Source of the DNA: Bugulina stolonifera
Taxonomy: Eukaryota > Bryozoa > Gymnolaemata > Cheilostomatida > Bugulidae
Direction of reading: 5' to 3'
Length of the DNA stretch: 64,000 bases
NCBI GenBank assembly: GCA_935421135.1
Contig: OW285187.1
Coordinates: 19,282,429-19,346,428, forward strand
In this document: piece by piece, positions 36,515 to 59,639 of the stretch
Layout of the letters: each line of letters begins with the position of its first letter
How positions within the stretch are numbered: the first letter of the stretch is position 1
Position numbers and translations under genes: made by a program
Notes under the pieces: generated by a model
What the model was told of the DNA's origin: nothing
Databases searched by the model: none
Seen by the model: the letters and a program-made list of their open reading frames with translations, nothing else

Positions 36515-37288
36515 ATTGCTACCTTTCAGTTTATAAAGCATCCATAGCCAGGCATCATGCGTGGTGCATCCTATTAGGAACATACATGTTACCTAGTACA
36601 TGTACATGTACATCAATATGTTGACTGAAGATTCCAGACTATGTAACATAGTTATTGCAGTGAGCAGCCAGCTAAGGAACATAGCTAACGTTGCTAGCTA
36701 GCTAGTTTTGAAGGGCCGAGGGCCGGCACAATGTATTTATGAATATATATATATAATAATATGTTTTTACCATTTCCACCCGACATACCACATAGGACCG
36801 ACCCTCGGGTGCCCACATTCATGTTCTAGTTGTCCTTCCCACCACTTTGTCGGACTATGACATTATAAAGATCAATTGACAGCTATTTTACGCATTTATT
36901 GTAATTTTCCCTGAGCTAATATGAACACTACAGTTTTTAATAACATTTATTTGAACATCTATGTTTATGTATAATTTTGTAAAGCACTGACCACTGGTCA
37001 CTCCCCTCCCCCCCCCCCTCCCCCAAGAACCCTGGTAACTCCCCCACCGAAAGTGAGTTTCCCATATACATTGTAAATGAGAGCATTTTACAGCAGTAAT
37101 CAGTTGTTCCTCAGGCTTCTAACTAGGAATCTATTAGCTTAGGTTCCTCACGAAACCAAAAGCCAAGGCAACTAGCACAGGGTCATACCCATGATATTAT
37201 AAATACAAGGATGAACACTCGGACCTACTGGTCATAATAATAAGCAGCAAGTTGCTCGCGCTAGTCAATCTCATCCATCACTTAGTGC

Positions 37289-37780
37289 CATACCTGTCAA
37301 CTATCCCGATTTGGGCGGGACCCTTCCTATTTCAAACTCTCACTCCCACCAGCTCCCTATATCCTCCCGATTTCAGGGTATCAGATAGGTATTTTTCATT
37401 TTTGTATTATCTAGTATCCAATAGCCAAGATTATCCAATAAATAGCATCAAATTAATACCCAGTCTCATTTCATTCTATCTGGTATTTTGATACAGCTTT
37501 GGAAATATCAGCTACTACATAGCTTATATTGTGCATGTGCATGGCATGTGGTAGCTAATTTACATGTACTGCTGATTATGTCAAAAGATAATCACTGGCT
37601 TTCGGTGCTTGATTAGTGCTGCGATAACAGTGAAGCTTGGCACCCATGCTCCCCCCCCCCCTCACGGTTCCAACTCTTCAAATGTATTTTTGCAGTTGGT
37701 AGTTAAGGTCTTGGAAATTTCACCTGCGCACCCGGAATTTGGGACTCCCTATATTTTTTCACTCCAGGTTGACAGGTATG
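37289..37780. mobile_element. hAT-type MITE nested in larger element, exact 8-bp TSD
   Basis: Begins CATACCTGTCAACT and ends GGTTGACAGGTATG (13-bp TIRs). It is flanked by identical CTTAGTGC at 37281-37288 and 37781-37788. 492 bp, no coding content. Its position inside 36442-38457 orders the two insertions. Confidence 0.85.
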
Positions 37781-38005
37781 CTTAGTGCATGTAAAGTGGA
37801 GGGCCGATAGACCACTCTCGGCCTCTCCCACATAACTACAGCACTTGATCGCCTAGCCAGGGAGCGGAACATACTATCGCTACACCAAACCAGCAACCTT
37901 AAAAAAGAAAGCTTTGCCAGTGAGCAGTAGATATGCTCTGAGCCGACACAAGGCACTCCTCATAATATTCTGGCCACCTTGCTATATTATATAAGGTGTT
38001 GGGGG

Positions 38006-38164
38006 GGGGGGTTTGCCCTCTGTTATATAATATGATATTTTTTATGCAAGGAATTTGTTTTTTGAGCAGGTATTTTCATGGATATGAAACACGTCTCTGA
38101 CCGCTCAAAGGACAAATTCCTTGCATAAAAAACATCACATATTAAATAACGGCCAATCCCCTTA
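38006..38164. repeat. hairpin block related to 42215-42280
   Basis: TTTTTTATGCAAGGAATTTG and its complement CAAATTCCTTGCATAAAAAA form the core arms. Imperfect pairing extends outward (GGGGTTTGCC...TTATATAATATG against CATATTAAATAACGGCCAATCCCC). The right arm plus loop resembles 42215-42275. Confidence 0.65.
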
Positions 38165-39070
38165 ACGACTTATGACATCATGTTTTGCAAATTTGCAATT
38201 ACAATCTTATTTTCATACCTGCATAACTGTTCTGTGCAGAACCACTCCCAATTTCATTGTTTGTAGTTTAATTACAAGTGATAACACATGTAAATATAAT
38301 AAAAGGAAGCGAAATCCACAAAATATTTGATTATGAGTTCTATAAAATGTCAAACGAATGCAATAGGAGTGCTGTGTAGCATGTGGGAAGGTGAGAGGGG
38401 TAGGGAACCTAATATACGTAGGGAGCCCCCTCAACTGATCTTACAAAAAAAGCACTGGTTATAACAGGTAAATACACAACATGTTAATATAGGTAGGTTG
38501 CCATTAAAAGTCAAATTACCTATCATACATGTATATCACCATTTTGTACTAATATTTTTGACATAATTTTTATTTGTTATGTTGTACAACTTGCTCTATT
38601 AGAAAGCTATAAAATCCGAAAACAATTGATGTTCTGGAATGAATTGGTGGTTTTGCAAAATTTCAAATTTGTGTGTAAATATTGAATTATGGGTTTGTGT
38701 TGTTGGGAGCAGCTAGCTGTCATGAGGTGTCTTTGCTTTGATATATTTGGTTAGAAATTATTTCTCTTACTGGGCTTTAATTCTGAAATTCCAGTGGGTA
38801 AGTAAATGAAGTTTGTACCAGGGAGTTGGATTCTTGATCAGTGCTGTTATCTACCTGGTGAAGAGCATTCGGGAATAACATCAGCTCTTGGAATTTTTGA
38901 AAGATTCACATTTTTGAAATTAGTGCGGAATGATTAGGAAAGGTGCTGATAAGAACTGGGAGTCCCAGTACCTCCAGCATGTGGTTTTACTTTGTTGGGC
39001 ATATATCTAAAACCACTGTGCATGAGCACACAACACCTTATGTTGCCTTTTGCGCATCTCATTCTGTATA

Positions 39071-39380
39071 GGTGTTGGTGGCCGAGTGGTCTAGCACTAG
39101 TCACTATGGTCTTGCAGCAATGGCCCAAGTTATCTGCAAGGATGTGGGTTCGAGTCCTGCCAATGACCTGGAGGTTTTCGTCCCGAAGAAGGTTTTCCCT
39201 CTGTGCCTATTATAATGTCCAGCTCTAGGAGCCCCACAACTAGCTCTGCTATTGGGCAGCCACGTTAAAGAATAGTGTTTGGTGCCACAGATATTATTAT
39301 TCAGACATTGTAAAATATTGTGGTGAAACAGCCTCCGTGGTAATGGCCTCCCTGGGCTAGCCACACTGACATTGACGTTC
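39071..39380 (+). mobile_element. tRNA-derived SINE
   Basis: TGGCCGAGTGG is a perfect A box and GGTTCGAGTCC a perfect B box, about 70 nt apart because of a long variable arm typical of tRNA-Leu or tRNA-Ser. A non-tRNA body of about 200 bp follows. The cloverleaf is disrupted, so it is not a working tRNA. The 3' end is uncertain. Confidence 0.65.
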
Positions 39381-39675
39381 ATATACATACATGTATTGAC
39401 ACTTATCCATATTATTCATTCATGCATTATTGTCTTACCTTGTACAATTATTATACCTGCATGCTTATACTCTATTATAATCAACCACTTATCATGTACT
39501 CTATTATTGTTATCCACCTATCAGATTATTGTAATTGCACTTGGTTTTTCCCACATATTATAAGCAATTATCTTCTCTTATCTGATTGTACTAAACTGAG
39601 TCTTTTACCATATACTTTTCAAGGCCGTTATCTTGGAATAGGCTCATATTTATTTACTTTCTATTGCGGACCATT

Positions 39676-40247
39676 GTAAGCACCTTTGGTGCCAAGGCCG
39701 ACCCTTTTTGTGGCCGACGTCGGGCGGAACCATCCACGTTGTTGCATCAGTTCCGGACCCGATACCTTATCGGTCTCTTTTTACCGGAAGTATATTTAGT
39801 ATATAATAAGGTAGCACATTTTCTGTATGAAATCAGTTGTTGATTGCGCTCTAATAAACCTAGAGGCTTACTCTTGTAGGCGGGTAACTCCACCAGCGGA
39901 TCCATAGATCCATACGGCTCGAGTTCATCCCCATCCTCGTTTAAGCATATTATCTCTACACCACTTCTACGGCTTAGGTCGATCCCGGATTTTATATGAA
40001 TCTAGTGTCGGGCTTAAGTTCCTAGAATATCAGATCTTTCACTACACTCCTCTGGAGTATAAAGTCTACAGACCTAGGTCGACCCTGGACTCTTTAATGA
40101 GTCACAGCAGATCAGCCTACGTCCAGATATATAATAACAAGAGCACCTAATAACTGTTCACTCTTTTATGTAATGTGTGGAAGGTCACTTGGTCGTCCTC
40201 TACCAACTTCCAAGCCCTTCCCATGCTCGTGCCATCGGCACCGCATG
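39676..40247 (+). mobile_element. possible solo LTR or LTR-retroelement remnant
   Basis: This block is noticeably more GC-rich than its surroundings. It begins TGTAAGCACC and ends CACCGCA, and contains a TATA-like segment (TATATTTAGTATATAATAAG) and then AATAAA at about 39852. That is TG...CA ends with promoter and polyadenylation signals in LTR order. No flanking duplication, primer site or gag/pol was found, so this is only a suggestion. Confidence 0.3.
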
Positions 40248-40420
40248 TAAATAAACACTAAAACATTACAATATTTGGTTAATTGCGTATAATGCAATAA
40301 TGGATGCAGTAACAGCATGTTCTATTTTGGTAATTTGATATAATCATAAATTATATTGATGAGATGTTGTGGGATTTTGGCTACTTTTTGCATCTGTAAT
40401 GTCATAGTTGATGCAAGGCT

Positions 40421-40750
40421 GCTGAGCTGGTGTATTGGTAATGTGTTCTGTCCACTGTGCTAGACGTTTAGATGCTGTAGATGCCTCAGGTTCAAGCCCC
40501 AGTCAGGGCTGGGTATTGGAAATCAGTCCCTGACTGCTCAATATTGACAAACTACTATCACGTATTGATGGAAATGTGAAATAGAATGGAAATCATCTTG
40601 GATATGGTATTCCTTCCCAGCTGGTTTTAGGAGGCTTTCTCCTTTAAGTTTTTCACAAACAGTCTAAATGGCAACTGACTGGGCTTGAACTGTTTCCTAC
40701 TCCAATATGCCTGCAGGAAATTACAGCAACAACATTTTGAATGTTTTTGC
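40421..40750 (+). mobile_element. tRNA-derived SINE-like unit
   Basis: TGGTGTATTGG (A box with one mismatch) and GGTTCAAGCCC (near B box) are followed by a non-tRNA body. Box spacing is long. Boundaries are estimated. Confidence 0.45.
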
Positions 40751-41357
40751 CTTTCAAAGAAAAAGCCCTTTGGAGTATAAAACGTGGAGATTTACATGTT
40801 CATCAGTATCTAGAGCAGAGCAGTCAGCTGAAGGTTACAATGAGATTGGTGAGAACGTAACAAGAGACAACAATACAAGCACATAAATATGAAGAATTTA
40901 TAAACTATATTTAAAAGCTTGTACAGTAGCTGTGCACACATGTTGCATCTACATAAAATCCTGAACCACAAATTAGCATAAAAAGTCTTTGGTATAACTT
41001 GTTTAGTAAAATGGCTATTGTAATAGTAATACTATGAACGTAGTGTCATTTCCCTTTATATTGCAACCAGTAAACTGTTTGTGCACATATTATACAGGAG
41101 AATTATAAGCAGCAATAGGGAATGGAGACCACACAGCACTAGGTTACAATGTTCTCACTGTCAATTACCTAGAGGTAAGTACTTTCTACATAGTAAGCAT
41201 AGTTTAGTGAAATGCTAAAGGTAAGATTATAATCTAATGAATAATCAATTAGTATAGATGTCAGTGTGCTGTCGGATGTGTATTAACCCACTGGTACTAT
41301 AGTACTTTTCCAAATTGCCTATTATGTGAATTATAGAATATAGCCAGAATTTTTTCC

Positions 41358-44261
41358 TCATGCCTCAAAAGTAGCCTTCAGTCTTGTATCTTGCTGGAGC
41401 TCATAGCCGCAGTAGCATATAAAGGAGATTGTACAGAAAATAAAGTATACGACAAGCAGTATCACTCCAATGACTGTGGACACAACAGCACAAATGTAGA
41501 ATGCTCTACAATATATACACACACACATGTACATTGTATATACATACATGTATATATATTACATAAGTTATTTATTCTCGCACATTTGCATACAGCTTTA
41601 GATATCTGTTTCAAGGTTACAAAATACAATTGTAAAATGTGATCTGTTTATATAATACATGTATATAAACAGGTCATCATAATTTAAGAATAATAATATA
41701 TAAAGTGTATTATATACATGTACGTGTACATTATAATGATGATATAATGTACATGCAATATACATGTACATGATTGTAATTGTATAACTGCTCTAGCACA
41801 CTTCTACAATTTATATTGTGTATGTGCAATAAATATAAAATCACTCATCAGCATGCATGGTCTTGTATTGAATTAACTACTACACTACTACTAAATACTA
41901 CTACAACACTTTATTGCAATCCTTGGTTGTATAACCTTGGTGTCTACATTGGATATAATGGTTGCTGTTCATCTGCACATCACAACAATAATTTAGAGTG
42001 GTAGGAGGGGTTCATGACTTTTTGGACTGACTGAAATCTCAAAACGGTCACGTAGCCTAGGGTTGAAGGGCTGTTGACTTGGTCCAAGATGATTCGTTTA
42101 AAAATCATATTATGAGTCACATTTGAATCGTTGTACTTGATGAGCCCTGTGATCCAAAAGAATTTGTTGACCAAAAGGTGTGTTTGCAGATCCAAAGGTG
42201 TAGATCTGCAAACCCACATTTGGATGTAAAACAAGTCTCTGACTGCTCAAAAGATAAATTCTTTGCCTAAAAACAACACCTTGACCTAACTGTTATGCAT
42301 TGGCTACATGTGTATGCTTCCATCCATTCAACATACATGTACCTCTATACACATGTATACAAGTTATACTTTCTTGACTCTCATTACATACCCTACAAGC
42401 ATGTGAGGTGGTTCCATAGTTTGGTACAGAATATTTCAAGTACAGTTGTAAGTTTCCTCTCTAGTCAACAAAGTAAATTTTTGCAGCTAAATAATACTAA
42501 AATACTAAAAAATAAATAACATTGCTTGTCAGTAAAACTCCTTACAAAATACTGTTAGGAAGTTGTTTACCCATGTATCATAGTATAACTAGCCATTCAT
42601 GTTTATGAGTAGCATGAAATACCACATTTTGTTCCCATCTCACCCCCTCCCCTGTACCTGTAGGTCTGTTTGTATACCTACTGAACATTTACATGATATG
42701 TACTACTTTTGTAGCCAAAAGTATGTGATTGTAATCTGTATGGAAATTATCGATAGAGTTAATTAATCCTAGCAGTTTATATTACTCATTAATACTCCAG
42801 CTATACTGACAGCTCTCGGTCTAGATAAACAGGTTAATGTTTCATTATCCAGCTGCCAGAATCATCTGTCAAATATTTAGCAGGATAAACTGCCTATTAT
42901 AGGGAATAACTGTAATAACTTGCCCATCAGCAACACTGCACAGTTTTTATATTCTTTACCACACAAATATTGCACTTGTAGTACATTCTTCATAGCATTT
43001 GTTTTGTTTTAATTCCTTTGCAGTTGATTGGTATGTGTAGATATGCTTACTGTTTAGTAGCAGCTTCCTCGTGGAACTCTCTAATGAAGAGAATAGCACC
43101 TGTAGATACAAGTATGGCTCCAGACCAAAAGAATATGCACATTAGCCAGGTGGGCGGCATCCACAGCCTCGCTTCAGCCATATCTGATGTAGAATAGTTG
43201 GGTTGTTCAACCAGACTAAATGCTGCGAAGAGATAAAAGTATAAATGCAGAATATCACTATTTAGGCTACATGTAGTTTTAGTCTACCTCAGTATGTGGC
43301 ATGTACCAGTGCATGTGTGTCTACAAAACTTTGTATACAGTATATCAATTTTAGCAACTAAAACAGCAGTATATTGAATACAGTATGCATGTTGTTACAT
43401 GGACACTTGTGCAGACATAATCATAGGGCTACAATTTCTGTACAAACAGGTATACAGTACATGCATTACTACATGTACTTATTACACAATGATTTGCTTC
43501 CTTTTTTATTTTGGTGAGAATCAATACAGTCATCATGCATATATCTATAATGGAAAAGAACGTTTATAATTTTATACTACTTGTTCATCCTGCCCAAGGG
43601 ACAGAAGAGAAATGATACAATGTGGAGTTGGAAAAACTAAAAAATATCTTTTCTCACAATTCTATAAGCTCTATAGATCAGCCTGCACAATGAGCACATA
43701 CATGTACATACTCACTGCTACTTATGAACACACATTGCACATTGTATATTTAGTAACAATTAAATTTCCTGTTAGGCTTGTAATTTGTATTATCAGTCAT
43801 TTTGTGGTTAGTTACTTTTTCTTGAACTGTGCTTCTTGAAATTTCTATGCATTGACCGCTGAGAAAGGACCTAATATAAATGTCGATATAAGCAGTTATT
43901 CCAAGCGAAAGAGTGCACTTCAGGAGGCTCAACGTGTACCTTACACCTAACTGTAGCTATAGCCTATACATTTCACAAGTACATGTATATAATATCATAC
44001 ATGGGCAGAGTTTTATAATAATAACATCGCATTTGAGGCCGCCACCCCACCCTTCAATTTTATTCTTTGTGTATACTATGTTATAGTTAATTAATTAATT
44101 ATGCTATAATTTTATACTGTATTTTTATAGCCATATTAAGAATATTATAGTAATTTTATAATATTATACTATAATTATTTATACTACATAATACTCTTTT
44201 AGCTAGTTTTATTTCTCACTTACCTTTTATGTACTCCCATTGGTTGACTTGAATATAATAT
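41358..44261 (-). CDS. unidentified multi-pass membrane protein, 3' exons
   Basis: Exons 44261-44224 (candidate), 43222-43051 and 41505-41358, phases consistent, stop TGA at 41360-41358. The joined protein contains YYIQVNQWEYIKAF, an N-glycosylation site (PNYSTSD) and a hydrophobic segment (WLMCIFFWSGAILVSTGAIL). Then come a charged loop (IREFHEEAATKQ), a second long hydrophobic segment (FYICAVVSTVIGVILLVVYF) and a short tail (YELQQDTRLKATFEA). A 92-residue product could start at the ATG at 43181, but the frame is open upstream through a good acceptor, so the true start is probably in an unfound exon. The loop-TM-loop-TM-tail pattern would suit the C-terminal half of a claudin-like four-pass protein, but I do not recognise the family. 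Confidence 0.55.
42170..42285. repeat. repeat related to hairpin at 38.0 kb
   Basis: GGATGTAAAACAAGTCTCTG, ACTGCTCAAAAGATAAATTC and TTTGCCTAAAAACAACAC align with 38080-38137 at roughly 80%. An inner inverted repeat is TTTGCAGATC/GATCTGCAAA. It is in the membrane-protein gene intron. Confidence 0.5.
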
Positions 44262-44630
44262 CTGCTATTTCTCTATTTAGTTCAACAGTAAAACATTCTG
44301 CTATAGCTAGCTGTGTTATATGCTGCTATGAACCTAGTGTGCTGCATGCCCTACTGTATGTTCTGCCAAAGTGTTGTCTATCAATAATTCTATTGGTTGA
44401 GCCATTTCACTATGAATGCATTGATGTAGGCCTACATTATAATTATTATTTCATCAAATAGGTAGGTAGAATTAAATTAAAAGATTGAGTTTAAGCTAAA
44501 GAAGATAAGACAATACAGGCTGCTAAGTGGTTTTCAATGCAGTTATAAATCAAACAGGTAAGTAGCACAACCTGTCAATAACTTGCGTTATATATAGACT
44601 AATCTAAACAAAGTAATGGTGAAAGTCAAA

Positions 44631-44727
44631 TCAGGTTATTGGTGTGTAGGAATTTATAGGGTCGTCATCATCAAACATGTACTCGATATTGGAAACAATG
44701 CAAATGAGTTGTGGAGTTATCTCATCT
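44631..44727 (-). CDS. orphan candidate terminal exon
   Basis: Behind an acceptor (GGTCTGTAG) the minus strand reads DEITPQLICIVSNIEYMFDD, then DDPINSYTPIT and TGA. Composition is protein-like, but no partner exon or family was recognised. It lies between the TAO kinase stop and the membrane-protein gene. Confidence 0.3.
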
Positions 44728-45901
44728 CTACAGACCATTACACCTGTGCTGCATCTGAGCACAATCTATGGAGATAGCTACCAGTTTATTTCTATAGAAC
44801 ATAACGATAGTTGACTATTGACTATGATAAACTTTACTAGAAAGCATGTGCCATAGTTGTACTTATAGAACTAGTTGCCAGCCAAGTCCCCTGCTCAATA
44901 TAATATTCCTAATGAACAGGTATTATGCAGCCCCCCCCCCAATAGCACTAGTAGGCAAGCTGAGAAGCCAAGAGCAAGTTTCAACAACGACTGAAATTTT
45001 ATAACCTACTTCATGGCTGTTTAAACTTTAAAGTTTAATTTAATGCTACGGTATATCAAAATAATTTTGTTTGTAATTATTGCATTTACTAAAACATACA
45101 TATTTGAAAAAAGTTGTAAAATAATTTATTAATGTTTTTGTGATAGAAGCTGATAAAATCACAGGGCCTGCATAAAATGCAGTCATAGTGGAAGTTCTTT
45201 TAAACATTGAAACTCAGTTTCACTAACCAATTTCACAATCACTTGCTGGTACAATATTATTTAATGTATCATTGTAAAGGAGGAGTGCAAAACATTCATT
45301 AAAATATTAAACTGTACAGACAGACAGCATCATTAGTTTGAAGAAACAATATTCATGTTATAGACTGAGGAGACACCAACAGTATAAACTATAGTGTACT
45401 AAGAGTAAGGGACTGGGGGAAGGGAGGTGCCCAGTCTGGATGATTGAGAAGTATAAATAGCTAGTAATAACATTATATGAAGTATTATAATACTAAATAA
45501 TACACTGCCATAGACTGATGATCTAGGTATGTTGTATGTCTGACATTGATTCCATGTGCCCACTAAAGTTCACAGTCATATTTTATATAGCAGCTAATGT
45601 TACAGCACCATCGGTTGGGCATACAGTCACTGGCTACTTCAACCAACCAGTGCCAAGGGCAGACAGCCACGGTCATTCATTATCTTCCTAAAATATAATC
45701 TTGGTCCTAATCTGTTCAAAACATCTGGGTTCAACACATCTGAGCGCAAGTGTGATTTGTTTTAAATTCACTAAAATTTACACGCAAATCTTAATATCCA
45801 TATTATGCACAGACACTCTTGAATCAATGAAGTGATGGCCAAGTGACAGTTGATGCCTGGTGTACAGTAGTCATGTGGTCAAGTGTATGTGGCCATATTG
45901 A
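44728..45901. other. no gene seen; TAO kinase 3' UTR/spacer
   Basis: Non-coding AT-rich sequence after the TAO kinase stop. It has a poly-C run near 44931 and several AATAAA on the minus strand. No repeat family was recognised. Confidence 0.5.
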
Positions 45902-58871
<12,970 letters not shown>

Positions 58872-59122
58872 CCTACAGGCTACTGCAATGAACAATTGTG
58901 CAGACTTTGCACTTGCTAGGTAGGTGTAATGCCACAGTACAAATCAACAGTAGCCTAATTGCACAGCAATAATAGTAGCAGAGGAGGACACAGTAGACTA
59001 GAACAGTAGCAGAATAACAGAGGGACAGACTTCATACTGGGTCATTTACATATCACAGTCCACCCAGTGAAACTACCAAATAAGCCTACACACAATGTAA
59101 ATGTGTATTATTGTAGACTTAC

Positions 59123-59179
59123 ATGGTGTTTCGGTTTCAAACGATGTTCACGGTGTGAAGTCTTGCCGGTGTGAGACAT
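59123..59179 (-). promoter_or_regulatory. TAO kinase 5' exon with upstream ORF
   Basis: ATG at 59179 opens MSHTGKTSHREHRLKPKHH and ends exactly at a canonical GTAAGT donor (59122-59117). Spliced to the next exon (acceptor AG, first base 58872), the frame continues [12 protein letters not shown] and stops, overlapping the kinase ATG at 58871. The kinase frame itself cannot be entered from this exon, so it is best read as 5' UTR with an overlapping upstream ORF that could lower translation. The true transcription start is not visible. Confidence 0.45.
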
Positions 59180-59639
59180 CGTCTTTTAAAGTTGCTTCGA
59201 ACCGTACCACTTAATCGATGTAGCTCGATGTTATCGAACTTGACCGCGATGGCGGTATTCATTCAATATGGTGTTCTAATAGCACGCGGTTTGGCTTTTC
59301 TCACTGCAAACTAGGTCGCATGCCTTCACATTTCCGGTTTTAACTTCACTGCCAACGCAAGCAAACATTGATTATCAGGTCGTTAATGTTGCCGAAATAA
59401 TAATAAATTAATAATTAGATAAATTAGCAAATGGTGTGTCATCCCATATCGTCTGTAATGTGTCATATTCTACTATTGATTGACCATTGCCTTGTTCATA
59501 AACAGCAGGCTAGAATAGAATGGTATAAAATATAATGTTTAATTTATATAAAATAAATTAAACTGTATTTAAACACAACATTAGAAATTAATTATAACAA
59601 TAATTATAATTAATCTACTGATGCATTTGTGAACACCAG

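Larger units (their letters stand above)
36442..38457. mobile_element. hAT-type non-autonomous element, 2 kb, exact 8-bp TSD
   Basis: The ends are CAGTGCTTTTTTGTA and its complement TACAAAAAAAGCACTG with one extra T in the run. The flanking repeats are identical, GTTATAAC at 36434-36441 and 38458-38465. CAGTGCT-type ends with an 8-bp duplication are the hAT signature. No transposase ORF is present. Inside are a 16-bp-arm palindrome (36481-36514), a second hAT-type element (37289-37780) and a hairpin block (about 38006-38164). The exact duplication indicates a fairly recent insertion. Confidence 0.85.
34899..41357. other. intergenic spacer rich in mobile elements
   Basis: From the importin stop codon to the membrane-protein gene. 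34899-36433 is probably importin 3' UTR plus spacer, with AATAAA at about 35469; the 131-codon ORF at 34946 is not supported. Then come the nested hAT-type elements (36442-38457), SINE-like units (39071, 40421) and an LTR-like block (39676-40247). Between 38470-39070 and 40780-41350 I see nothing further. Confidence 0.5.

Noticed and set aside
39071..39170. Functional tRNA-Leu/Ser gene
   Set aside because: A and B boxes are intact but the acceptor and anticodon stems do not pair; fits a SINE head.
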